Positions 8,970 to 16,873 of a stretch of DNA of 64,000 bases are shown piece after piece; the stretch's first letter is position 1, and every line of letters begins with the position of its first letter. Origin of the DNA: Brevibacterium spongiae (GTDB lineage Bacteria; Actinomycetota; Actinomycetes; Actinomycetales; Brevibacteriaceae). The position numbers and the translations under genes were made by a program. A model generated the notes under the pieces. That model was not told the DNA's origin. It saw only the letters and a list, made by a program, of their open reading frames with translations, and did no database searches. The stretch lies in assembly GCF_026168515.1 (NCBI RefSeq), contig NZ_CP093443.1, positions 2,418,001-2,482,000 of the forward strand. The letters are read 5' to 3'.

Positions 8970-9053
8970 GCGAGGGCTCAGAACCCGAGCACCTCGGTAC
9001 GTGGGGCCTCTGAACGCAAGCCCCTCAGCAAGCGAGCGGCTCAGAACGCGAGG
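8970..9053. repeat. Degenerate direct repeats around the 3' end of the Rv2175c-like gene
   Basis: The 15-mer GGCTCAGAACCCGAG at 8975-8989 recurs at 9038-9052 with one change, and a weaker copy (GGCCTCTGAACGCAAG) lies at 9005-9020. The 9038-9052 copy spans the stop codon and last codons of the minus-strand gene. Confidence 0.6.
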
Positions 9054-9391
9054 GCCTGAGCGCGACGGCGCACTTCCTTGCGATTGCCTGCGCGGAGCAG
9101 ATCGATGGGGCGACCGGGCAGCGAATCGTCGGGGGTGAAGAGCCACACGATGGCCTGCTCGTCGTCGAAACCGGCATCGGAGAGCGTGTTGAGCGTGCCC
9201 TTGAGCGGTTTGACGACTTCGCCGTCGACGAAGAAGGCCAGCGGCACCTGCAGCACCTTCGGCTTCCCGATCTTGATTCCGCAGATCGCGCCGTCTTCGA
9301 GCAGACGCCGCACCTGGGAGATGCCGAGTCCGGTGAGTTCTGCGATATCGGGCAGCGGGGCCCAGTCCTGGACGAGTTCTTCGGTATTCAC
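9041..9391 (-). CDS. Rv2175c-like winged-helix/HTH DNA-binding protein
   Basis: 116 residues from a GTG start (VNTEELVQDWAPLPDIAEL). The N-terminal helix-turn-helix segment LPDIAELTGLGISQVRRLLEDG and the later VPLAFFVDGEVVKPLKGT and ALAF-ending tail match the Rv2175c family, a DNA-binding protein that in mycobacteria is phosphorylated by the adjacent kinase PknL. Here too the neighbours are a polyprenyl synthetase and a Ser/Thr kinase. GGAGG lies only one base before the GTG, tighter than usual, so the exact start is uncertain. Regulated targets are unknown. Confidence 0.82.
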   Translation of the reverse strand: MNTEELVQDWAPLPDIAELTGLGISQVRRLLEDGAICGIKIGKPKVLQVPLAFFVDGEVVKPLKGTLNTLSDAGFDDEQAIVWLFTPDDSLPGRPIDLLRAGNRKEVRRRAQALAF

Positions 9392-9516
9392 GCCTCCAAG
9401 GGTAGCAATATTCGACAGAAACACCCCGCCATGCGCAGTCGAATGCTCGGGTCGGAGGCGGCCACTCGTTAGGCTGGTGACCGTAGCTTCCCCACTCAAC
9501 AGTCAATAGGTGACAG

Positions 9517-10734
9517 ATGACACGACCGCGACGGCATCGGCAGATGCCCATCACCGCTGCTCCTGACATCCGTGCCGCCTCGAAGGTGAATTCGACCGGT
9601 CCGATCCCAGGAGCCGACCGCGTCGACCCCGAAACCGAAACCCCCGCCGAGGCGGTCCCCTCCACCCCCGAAAACGAATCCCCGGCCGACGCCGAGTCGC
9701 ACCCTGCCGACGCCGAGTCGCATTCCACCGACTCCGAGTCCACGTCCGACGACGCCAAGTCCACGTCCACGTCCACGTCCGACGATGACGCAAGGGCCGC
9801 CTCGGCGAGTTCGACCCCATCGACCGGCCCCCAGTGGATCTCGGGCACGGCCGGCGCGACAGTGCCGGTCACTCACGGCGGACGCACCTACAAATGCAAG
9901 CAGGGCGACACCCTCTACGGGGTGGCGAGCAAGCACGGCGTCTCGGTGCCGGCACTGGCCGAACTCAACCGCATCTCCCCGCGGCAGAACCTCCACCAGG
10001 GGCAGGTGCTGTCCCTGCCGGAGAAGAACGATCTGCCCGACGAGGACCCCTCGCACGTCGTCGCCCCAGGTGAGACCCTGCAGGGCATCGCGGCCCGGCA
10101 CGGCATCTCACCGGCGACCCTGCGCCGGGCCAACGCCATGGGCGATGACTCGTTCCTCAAGGTCGGCGAACTGCTTCTGCTGCGGCCCTCGACGGCACGC
10201 CCACGTCGCACCGCACCCGAACCGCCCGGCGACATCCCCCGCGTCGCGGCCGGTGCGCAGATCGAAGGCATCCGCCCCTCCGTGCTGCAGGCGGCGCGAC
10301 TGAACAAGTACACCCTGCTGCACCGGCGGCATCCGGCCCCGGCGCAGGCGAAGCTCATCATCGCCACGATCGCCGAGGAGCTCGGCGCCGATCCCGCGCT
10401 CATGCAGGCCGTCGCCGCTCAGGAATCGGGTTTCCAACACACGACCGTCTCGGCCGGCAATGCCATCGGCATCATGCAGGTCACCCCGCGTTCGGGACGG
10501 TGGGCATCCGACATCGTCGGACGCGGCCTCGACCTGCTCGACATCGAAGACAACATCGTCGCCGGCACCGTCATCCTCGGCTGGCTCATCGAGACCGCCG
10601 AGTCCGAGAACGAGGCCCTGGCCGGCTACTACCAGGATCTGCGCTCGGTCCGAGCCGACGGACTGCTCGCGGAGACGAAGGCCTTCGTGCGCTCCGTGCA
10701 GGTTCAGCGCCAGAGAATGCAGGAGGCCCTGTGA
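9517..10734 (+). CDS. LysM-domain lytic transglycosylase-like protein
   Basis: 405 residues. A Ser/Asp/Thr/Pro-rich N-terminal third with short repeats is followed by two LysM peptidoglycan-binding domains (KCKQGDTLYGVASKHGVSV near residue 130 and VVAPGETLQGIAARHGISP near 185) and a C-terminal SLT-type fold with the candidate catalytic Glu in AVAAQESGF near residue 308, then GIMQVTP. Such enzymes cleave glycan strands of peptidoglycan. No hydrophobic signal peptide is visible at the chosen ATG (MTRPRRHRQM), which is odd for a wall enzyme. AGGTG precedes the ATG. The stop overlaps the kinase GTG. Confidence 0.85.
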   Translation: MTRPRRHRQMPITAAPDIRAASKVNSTGPIPGADRVDPETETPAEAVPSTPENESPADAESHPADAESHSTDSESTSDDAKSTSTSTSDDDARAASASSTPSTGPQWISGTAGATVPVTHGGRTYKCKQGDTLYGVASKHGVSVPALAELNRISPRQNLHQGQVLSLPEKNDLPDEDPSHVVAPGETLQGIAARHGISPATLRRANAMGDDSFLKVGELLLLRPSTARPRRTAPEPPGDIPRVAAGAQIEGIRPSVLQAARLNKYTLLHRRHPAPAQAKLIIATIAEELGADPALMQAVAAQESGFQHTTVSAGNAIGIMQVTPRSGRWASDIVGRGLDLLDIEDNIVAGTVILGWLIETAESENEALAGYYQDLRSVRADGLLAETKAFVRSVQVQRQRMQEAL

Positions 10735-12899
10735 CCGCACGCCGAGATCCCCTCATCGGCACGGTCCTCAACGACCGTTACCGCATCGATGCCAAGGTAG
10801 CGCGCGGCGGCATGGCGATGGTCTACCGCGGCACCGATCTGCGTCTCGATCGGGAGATCGCGATCAAGGTCATGCACGAACATCTCATCTCGGATGAGAC
10901 GTTCGTCGAACGCTTCCGCCGCGAGGCCATCAATGCCGGCCGGCTCACGCACCCGAATCTCGTGGCCATCCACGATCAGGCCCGCGACGGTGACATCGTC
11001 TACCTCGTCATGGAGTACCTGCCGTCGGTGACGCTGCGCCGTGAGCTCAAGCACCGCGGCACGTTCACTCCCAGGCAGGCGATCGTCGTCCTCGATGCGG
11101 TCCTCGCCGCCCTCGAGGCCGTGCATTCGACGGGCATCATCCACCGCGACCTCAAACCCGACAATGTCCTGCTGGGCACCGACGGTCAGGTCAAGCTCGC
11201 GGACTTCGGTCTGGCTCGTGCGGTGACGACGGCGACGACGACGAAGACGCTCATCGGAACGGTGGGCTATGTCGCCCCCGAGCTCGTCACCCGTGCCGGT
11301 GCCGATGCCCGCACTGACCTGTACACGGTCGGCATCATGTTCTACGAGATGCTCACCGGTGCCCAGCCGTACACCGACGATGTGCCGATTCAGGTCGCCT
11401 ACCGTCACGTCCACGACACGGTGCCTCCCCCGTCGGAGGTCGTTGCGCGTCTGAGCCCCCGTCTGGACGCGATCGTGCTGTGGGCGACGTCGAAGGACCC
11501 GGAGGATCGTCCCGCCGATGCCGCGGAGTTCCGTCTGGCACTGGCGGAGGCGCGCGCGGAGATGAGTGAGGCCGAGCTCGACCTCGGCGATCCGGAGATC
11601 GCCGCCGGCGAACACTCCCCCGTGCTCACCGCCAGCATCGACCTCGGCGAAGAAGTGCCGAAGGAGAAGCGCTCCCGCACCGACGAGATCCCGTATCTCG
11701 AGGATGACGAGGAGGACGACACCGGCGCCGAGGCGGCCGCCGCGACCGCTGACGCCGACGTTTCCGACGCTGATGATTCCAACGCGCATGACTCTGGTGC
11801 TGATTCCGATGCCGATACCGACAACAAGGACTCCCGCACCGGGTCGCCGGCAGCCGCCAGCGCAGGTGTCGCGGCCGCAGCCGCCGGCATCGGCGGAGTC
11901 ACCGCCGCGGTGACGTCCGACGATGAGGAATCGACACGCGATTCCGCGGACACCGACGATGACTCGGACGGGGCGAAGCGCGACTCCGCCACGGATGACG
12001 AATCCGACTCTGCCGACAAGGCCGTGGTCGCGGCCTCTGCGGGCAGCGGTTCTTCCGGAACCTCTTCCGCGGCAGCCGCCTCGACGGGGGTCTCCCCTGC
12101 ACGTCGTCGCCGTCGTCGTGTGCTCACTGGACTCGTCGCCATGGCCGCGGTTCTCGCGCTCGTGGCGTGGCTGGTCATCGCCAACCTGCCCGAACCGACA
12201 TCGATCGTGCCCGGTCAGCTGGCCGGCAAACAGGTCGAGGAAGTCACCTCCCAACTGGAGGACAGCGAGCTGAAGGCCGAGCCGAAGGAAGTCTTCGACG
12301 ACACCGTGCCTGCGGGAGTCGTCATCGGCACCGAGCCCGTCAGCGGCTCGGAACTCGCCCCGGATTCGACCGTCACGGTCGTCGTGTCCAAGGGTGAGGA
12401 GAAGTTCGCGGTGCCCAAGTTGGAGGGACTGAGCCGCTCGGACGCCGAGGAGGCTCTGAAGAAGGCGCACCTCGCCGTCGGCAAGGTCGATGAGAAGTAC
12501 AGCGATTCGGTCGCTGATGATGCTGTCATCTCGGCGTCGCAGAAGCCCGGGAAGAAGCTGTCCGAGGGCGAGAAGATCGACCTCGTCGTCTCCAAGGGCG
12601 TCGCCCCGATTCCTGTACCCAATGTCGAGGGGCTGACCTTCGATGCCGCCTACGCGACCCTGGCCAAGCGCGGCTTCCGCGTCGGCAAGGACGAGAAGTT
12701 CTCCGACGACGTTCCCAAGGGCAAGGTCATCTCGCAGTTCCCGAAGAGCACCGAGGCGAAGCCCGCGAACTCGCTCATCATCGTCCGCGTCTCCAAGGGC
12801 AAGGAGAAGAAGGAAGAGCCCAAGGACGACAAGAAGGATGAGAAGAAGAAGGACGAGAAGTCCAAGGACGACGAGAAGAAGGACGACGAGAAGGACTAG
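10731..12899 (+). CDS. PASTA-domain Ser/Thr protein kinase (PknL locus)
   Basis: 722 residues from a GTG that overlaps the previous stop (GTGA); AGGAGG lies four bases upstream. Kinase domain: RGGMAMVYRG, IAIKVM lysine near residue 45, HRDLKPDNVLL near 140, DFGLAR and GTVGYVAPE. An acidic Ala/Asp/Ser-rich linker (about 280-455) leads to one membrane helix (about 464-484) and three extracellular PASTA-like repeats, then a Lys/Glu/Asp tail of about 30 residues. PASTA domains sense muropeptides or lipid II. Mycobacterial PknL occupies the same position but, as I recall it, lacks PASTA domains. Likely partners are the LysM enzyme and the Rv2175c-like protein. Confidence 0.95.
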   Translation: MTARRDPLIGTVLNDRYRIDAKVARGGMAMVYRGTDLRLDREIAIKVMHEHLISDETFVERFRREAINAGRLTHPNLVAIHDQARDGDIVYLVMEYLPSVTLRRELKHRGTFTPRQAIVVLDAVLAALEAVHSTGIIHRDLKPDNVLLGTDGQVKLADFGLARAVTTATTTKTLIGTVGYVAPELVTRAGADARTDLYTVGIMFYEMLTGAQPYTDDVPIQVAYRHVHDTVPPPSEVVARLSPRLDAIVLWATSKDPEDRPADAAEFRLALAEARAEMSEAELDLGDPEIAAGEHSPVLTASIDLGEEVPKEKRSRTDEIPYLEDDEEDDTGAEAAAATADADVSDADDSNAHDSGADSDADTDNKDSRTGSPAAASAGVAAAAAGIGGVTAAVTSDDEESTRDSADTDDDSDGAKRDSATDDESDSADKAVVAASAGSGSSGTSSAAAASTGVSPARRRRRRVLTGLVAMAAVLALVAWLVIANLPEPTSIVPGQLAGKQVEEVTSQLEDSELKAEPKEVFDDTVPAGVVIGTEPVSGSELAPDSTVTVVVSKGEEKFAVPKLEGLSRSDAEEALKKAHLAVGKVDEKYSDSVADDAVISASQKPGKKLSEGEKIDLVVSKGVAPIPVPNVEGLTFDAAYATLAKRGFRVGKDEKFSDDVPKGKVISQFPKSTEAKPANSLIIVRVSKGKEKKEEPKDDKKDEKKKDEKSKDDEKKDDEKD

Positions 12900-12941
12900 C
12901 TCAGACGCGTCCGTTCCTCTCTCAGTCGCGTCTGTCCCTCT
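12900..12941. repeat. 21-bp direct repeat after the kinase gene
   Basis: Two 21-bp units (12900-12920 and 12921-12941), beginning CTCAGACGCGTCC and CTCAGTCGCGTCT, agree at about 18 of 21 positions. They start directly after the TAG stop. Confidence 0.55.
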
Positions 12942-12982
12942 GAATCTCGATTGTGGATCGGGTTCACAACGTCTCCAGCAGA

Positions 12983-13023
12983 ACGCCGGTGGCCCCGCAG
13001 TCGAACTGCGGGGCCACCGGCGT
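12983..13023. terminator. Bidirectional terminator between kinase and aroG
   Basis: Perfect 18-bp stem (12983-13000 with 13006-13023) around a TCGAA loop; GC-rich, followed on the plus strand by CTTCT. It serves both convergent genes, lying 26 nt after the aroG stop. Confidence 0.88.
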
Positions 13024-13048
13024 CTTCTCGCTGTGCTGCTGCTTCGGG

Positions 13049-14443
13049 TCAGTGCCTGCGCGTGAGGTATTCGGCGACCTGGAAGGCCATCTCGAGTGAC
13101 TGATCGTGGTTGAGGCGAGGGTCGACGAGCGTCTCGTAGCGTCGACGCAGACCTTCGTCGTCGATCTCCGTGGCCCCGCCCATGATCTCGGTGACGTCGT
13201 CACCGGTGAGCTCGATGTGCAGTCCGCCGGGGATCGTCCCGGCATCGCGGTGAGCGTTGAAGAAGCCTTCGACTTCGGCCATGACGTCTTCGAAGCGACG
13301 AGTCTTGTATCCCGTGTTCGAGGTGATCGTGTTCCCGTGCATCGGATCGCAGACCCAGGTCACATGCGGCAGCCGATCACCGATTCCGGCGAGCAGGGCG
13401 GGCAGCGATTCGCCGATCTTGCCGGCACCCATGCGGGTGACGAAGGTCAGACGGCCGGGCTCTGCGTCGGGGTCGAGCTTTTCGGCCAGGGCCAGAGCAT
13501 CGTCCGCCGTCGCCGTGGGTCCGAGTTTGACGCCGATGGGGTTGCGGACCTTGGACAGGAAGTCGACGTGGGCTCCGTCGACCTCGCGAGTGCGTTCACC
13601 GATCCACAGGAAGTGCCCGGACACGTCGTAGGCTTCGCCGGTGCGTGAGTCGATGCGGGTCAGCGCACGTTCGTACTCGAGCAGGAGCGCCTCGTGGGCG
13701 GCGTAGAACTCGGTGGTCTTGAGCGCATCGAAGTCGGCTCCGCAGGCATCCATGAACCGGATGGCGCGGTCGATCTCGGCAGCCGTCTGCTCGTAGCGCT
13801 GGTACCCAGGGTTCGACGCAAGGAATCCGCGGTTCCAGTCGTGGACGAAACGCAGATCGGCGAATCCGCCCTGGGTGAAGGCGCGGATGAGATTGAGCGT
13901 GGACGCGGACACGTGGTACGCCTTGAGCAGGCGCTCCGGGTCGTGGCGGCGGGACTCCTCGGTGAACTCGTAGCCGTTGACGATGTCGCCGCGGAACGAC
14001 GGCAGGGTGACTCCGTCGCGGGTCTCCATGTCAGCGGAACGGGGTTTGGCGAACTGGCCGGCCATGCGGCCGATCTTCACCACGGGCATGGACCCGCCGT
14101 AAGTGAGCACGGCAGCCATCTGCAGCACCGTCTGCACGCGGGCGCGGATCTTGTCTGCCTGGGCACCGTCGAAGGACTCGGCGCAGTCGCCTCCGGCAAG
14201 GACGAAGGCCTCCCCGCGGGACGCGGCGGCGATGCGCTGCTTGAGCACATCGGCTTCGCCGGCGAAGACCAGCGGCGGGGAGCTCCGGAGGTCGGTGAGC
14301 ACCTCATCGAGCGCGGCACTGTCGAGATAGGTCGGCTGCTGCTTCGGATCCATGTCGCGCCAGTCATCGAGACCGCGCAGGTTGTCGTTGCCGGCAGCGC
14401 CGATTTCTCTGTTGGACAGGACCGGGTCGGTGTGGAGACTCAA
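13049..14443 (-). CDS. aroG: 3-deoxy-7-phosphoheptulonate synthase, class II
   Basis: 464 residues from a TTG start at 14443. This start puts Cys of GGDCAES at position 87, the same position as in the mycobacterial class II enzyme as I recall it, and lies 10 nt after the bfn stop with GAAAG upstream; the longer frame would run inside bfn. Other marks are VVKIGRMAGQFAKPRS, FVHDWNRGF, WIGERTR and WVCDPMHGNT. It condenses phosphoenolpyruvate and erythrose 4-phosphate, the first step of the shikimate pathway; conserved Cys, His and Glu residues bind the metal. Synteny with the kinase and Rv2175c-like genes is typical of Actinobacteria. Confidence 0.96.
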   Translation of the reverse strand: MSLHTDPVLSNREIGAAGNDNLRGLDDWRDMDPKQQPTYLDSAALDEVLTDLRSSPPLVFAGEADVLKQRIAAASRGEAFVLAGGDCAESFDGAQADKIRARVQTVLQMAAVLTYGGSMPVVKIGRMAGQFAKPRSADMETRDGVTLPSFRGDIVNGYEFTEESRRHDPERLLKAYHVSASTLNLIRAFTQGGFADLRFVHDWNRGFLASNPGYQRYEQTAAEIDRAIRFMDACGADFDALKTTEFYAAHEALLLEYERALTRIDSRTGEAYDVSGHFLWIGERTREVDGAHVDFLSKVRNPIGVKLGPTATADDALALAEKLDPDAEPGRLTFVTRMGAGKIGESLPALLAGIGDRLPHVTWVCDPMHGNTITSNTGYKTRRFEDVMAEVEGFFNAHRDAGTIPGGLHIELTGDDVTEIMGGATEIDDEGLRRRYETLVDPRLNHDQSLEMAFQVAEYLTRRH

Positions 14444-14453
14444 TGTTTCACTT

Positions 14454-14939
14454 TCATGGGTTTTCGGTACCGGTTTCGAAGTCCTCTGCCGAGACGTTGT
14501 CGAGGAAGTCCCTGAACTGGGCGACTTCCTCTTCGTCGGCTGCGGGTGCTTCGATTCCGGATTCTTCAAGCAGTTGTGATTCGACGTAGACGGGGCAGTC
14601 GGCGGTCAATGCCAGCGTCACCGCGTCGGAGGGACGAGCGGAGATCGATTTTCCATCGTTCGTGTGCAGTTCCGCCAGGAAGATCTGCCCGTCCTTGCCG
14701 GTGATCGTGACGTCTGACAGCTCGGCGTCGTACTTGGACAGCACGTCGAGCAGCAGAGCATGCGCCATCGGACGCGGCGGGGTCAGACCCCGCTGCGCGA
14801 TCGACAGGGCATTCGCCTCGATCGCTCCGACCCAGATCGGCAGATAGTAGGCGGGTTCGGTGGCTTTGAGCAGGAGGATCGGTTGGTTGGCGGGCATTTC
14901 GATGCGCACGCCGACAACCTCAACTTCAACTTTTGACAT
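14454..14939 (-). CDS. Bifunctional nuclease (BFN/DUF151) domain protein
   Basis: 161 residues. The BFN domain is clear: GVRIEMPANQPILLLK, YLPIWVGAIEANAL, RPMAHALLLDVL and SARPSDAVTLAL, followed by an acidic C-terminal tail. Plant relatives degrade RNA and DNA; bacterial functions are largely untested. It lies between the FHA gene (10 nt upstream, GGAGG before the ATG) and aroG (10 nt downstream). In mycobacteria the same gene sits in the gcvH-garA neighbourhood with two MerR regulators, which are absent here. Confidence 0.88.
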   Translation of the reverse strand: MSKVEVEVVGVRIEMPANQPILLLKATEPAYYLPIWVGAIEANALSIAQRGLTPPRPMAHALLLDVLSKYDAELSDVTITGKDGQIFLAELHTNDGKSISARPSDAVTLALTADCPVYVESQLLEESGIEAPAADEEEVAQFRDFLDNVSAEDFETGTENP

Positions 14940-14949
14940 TATCCTCCGG

Positions 14950-16056
14950 TCAGGAGCGCGGACGCTGCTGGAAGATCATTCGGAACTTGCCGATCTGCAC
15001 ATCGGCCCCGTTCTGCAGTTCGATGGAATCGATGAGCTGTCGGCCCACATACGTGCCGTTGAGCGAACCGGTGTCCCGCAGCGTGAAGCCGCTGGGCGTG
15101 CGGATGAACTCGGCATGCTTGCGTGAGACGGTGACGTCATCGAGGAAGATGTCGGCGTTCGGGCTGCGTCCCACTGTCACCACGTCGGTGTCGAGGAGGA
15201 TCTGCGATCCCGAGTCCGGACCCGATACGACGACGAGGAGAGCATCGGCATCCTGCAGACCCTCGAGGTCCGGAACCGGGTGGATCTCACCGGTGTGCGG
15301 ATCGAGGATTCCCTGGAACTGCTGGCTGCCCGAATCGTTCATCTGCTCGTAGTGGCCCCCACCGGGAGCGCCCTGCGGCTGACCTGACTGCGGCTGGCCC
15401 GACTGGGGCTGCCCGAAGTTGCCCTGCTGGCCCTGGCCGCCCTGCTGCTGGTTGGGGTCGAACTGTCCGTTCTGACCGGCTCCGTTGTAGCTGTGCTGCG
15501 GACCGCCCTGGCTGCCCTGCGGCTGAACGGACTGCGGCTGACCGTAGCCCTGCTGCGGATAGCCCTGCTGCGGGTACTGGTTCTGCGGAGGCTGATACTG
15601 CGGCTGACCCTGGCTGCCCTGCCCGCTGTTCCCGTAGGCCTGGTTGGCCGGCTGGGATCCGCCGTACTGCTGAGCGCTGCCGTAGTTCTGGCCTGCCTGC
15701 GGAGTGCCTCCGTAGTTCTGACCTGCTTGCGGGGTTCCTCCGAAGTTCTGACCATTGGAGTACTGCTGGCCGCCCTGAGGCGTGCCTCCGTACTGCTGAC
15801 CATTGGGGGCCTGCTGACCATTGCCAGCCTGCTGACCGTTGCCGTACTGCGGTGCCTGCGGGGCGCCGTCTGCCGGCTGCTGTCCGAACGGAGGAGTATT
15901 TCGCTGACCGTTCTGGTCGATCTGCTGGTTCACACGGGTCTCCGAATCGTCACCGTTGCCGGCACCGAAGGGGAACTTCTTCGACTGAGGCACCTGGCCG
16001 TTGTCGTACCAGGGCTGCGAGGGGGCTGGTCGGTTCTGATCGTTATTCTGCGACAT
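14950..16056 (-). CDS. FHA-domain protein with long Gln/Gly-rich N-terminus (GarA/OdhI-like position)
   Basis: 368 residues. About 240 N-terminal residues are Gln/Gly/Asn/Pro/Tyr-rich with local repeats such as QAGQNYGGTP. The C-terminal ~100 residues form an FHA domain: VGRSPNADIFLDD, TVSRKHAEF, DTGSLNGTYV, then an IGKFRMIF strand. FHA domains bind phosphothreonine peptides. Gene order with gcvH and bfn matches GarA/OdhI, which regulate central carbon enzymes, but the N-terminal ETTS phosphorylation motif of those proteins is not visible. The ATG shares one base with the gcvH stop (TAATG). Role as GarA orthologue is therefore uncertain. Confidence 0.88.
   Translation of the reverse strand: MSQNNDQNRPAPSQPWYDNGQVPQSKKFPFGAGNGDDSETRVNQQIDQNGQRNTPPFGQQPADGAPQAPQYGNGQQAGNGQQAPNGQQYGGTPQGGQQYSNGQNFGGTPQAGQNYGGTPQAGQNYGSAQQYGGSQPANQAYGNSGQGSQGQPQYQPPQNQYPQQGYPQQGYGQPQSVQPQGSQGGPQHSYNGAGQNGQFDPNQQQGGQGQQGNFGQPQSGQPQSGQPQGAPGGGHYEQMNDSGSQQFQGILDPHTGEIHPVPDLEGLQDADALLVVVSGPDSGSQILLDTDVVTVGRSPNADIFLDDVTVSRKHAEFIRTPSGFTLRDTGSLNGTYVGRQLIDSIELQNGADVQIGKFRMIFQQRPRS
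15650..15800. repeat. In-frame tandem repeats in the FHA gene
   Basis: Imperfect repeats, about 33 bp in the clearest part (15685-15750), encode alternating NYGG, TPQAGQ and NGQQ blocks of the Gln/Gly-rich N-terminal region. Confidence 0.6.
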
Positions 16057-16460
16057 TACGCCTCCTCGCTCTGAATGAGCTCTTTGTACTGCTCGTTGTC
16101 CATCAGCGATTCGACCTGCTCAGGTTCGCTGAGTTCAACAAGATACATCCACCCGTCTTCGAAGGGGGACGAATTGACGGTTTCGGGTGAGTCGTCGAGC
16201 GACTCGTTGATCTCGGTGACGGTCCCGGAGACGGGTGCGATGAGATCGGAGACGCTCTTCGTGCTCTCGACTTCGCCACAGGATTCACCGGCCGTGACCG
16301 TATCACCGACGGCAGGCAGATCGACATAGACGACGTCACCCAGCTGGTCCTGTGCGAAATCAGTGATACCCACACGGACAACCGCATTGTCTTCCGTGGT
16401 CGCAATCCACTCATGGTCGCGCGAGTACCGCAAAGACACTGGATAATCCAGATCTGCCAT
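16056..16460 (-). CDS. gcvH: Glycine cleavage system H protein
   Basis: 134 residues from the ATG at 16460, chosen because GAGGAG lies six bases upstream and MADLDYPVSLRYSRDHEW is the usual H-protein start. The lipoyl-lysine motif EVESTKSVSDL and the C-terminal DGWMYLVELS are intact. H protein carries the methylamine intermediate between the P, T and L proteins. The other gcv genes are not in the window. It heads a minus-strand run gcvH-FHA-bfn-aroG with overlaps or 10-nt gaps throughout. Confidence 0.96.
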   Translation of the reverse strand: MADLDYPVSLRYSRDHEWIATTEDNAVVRVGITDFAQDQLGDVVYVDLPAVGDTVTAGESCGEVESTKSVSDLIAPVSGTVTEINESLDDSPETVNSSPFEDGWMYLVELSEPEQVESLMDNEQYKELIQSEEA

Positions 16461-16629
16461 GTCGACTCCTCTAGTTTGTCGGTGTACCAAGCATAGCCGC
16501 CTGGCCCACTTTCATAACAATCACGAAACGGAAATGTTACCGAGTCACCGAAACCGGCGCCGGCGAGCCCCGCTTCTTCGGTATCCACCTGGGATGATAC
16601 CTGCTTTTCGATGGTCACGGAACGTGGTT

Positions 16630-16657
16630 TTGGCAGTTGACCGGTGATCGGTATAAG
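16630..16657 (+). promoter_or_regulatory. Promoter of tRNA-Pro
   Basis: TTGGCA (-35, 16630-16635) and TATAAG (-10, 16652-16657) with a 16-base spacer, about 33 nt upstream of the tRNA 5' end. Confidence 0.55.
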
Positions 16658-16690
16658 CTAGTTCTCGTTGCCCACGAGGGAGTACGGTAA

Positions 16691-16764
16691 CGGGCTATGG
16701 CGCAGCTTGGTAGCGCGCTTCACTGGGGGTGAAGAGGTCGTGGGTTCAAATCCCGCTAGCCCGA
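16691..16764 (+). tRNA. tRNA-Pro(GGG)
   Basis: 74 nt without an encoded CCA. Acceptor stem CGGGCTA / TAGCCCG, D arm around AGCTTGGTA, anticodon stem CTTCA / TGAAG with the 7-base loop CTGGGGG giving anticodon GGG, and a T arm GTGGG-TTCAAAT-CCCGC. It reads proline codons CCC and CCU. Confidence 0.95.
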
Positions 16765-16873
16765 CACACTGGGAGCCCCTCCCACTTGCAGAAGATGTGT
16801 CGCGACATTGTCCAGACGATGACGCGGCACATTTTTCATTTCCCGGCTGACGCATTCCCGCTCGACGCGTCCC

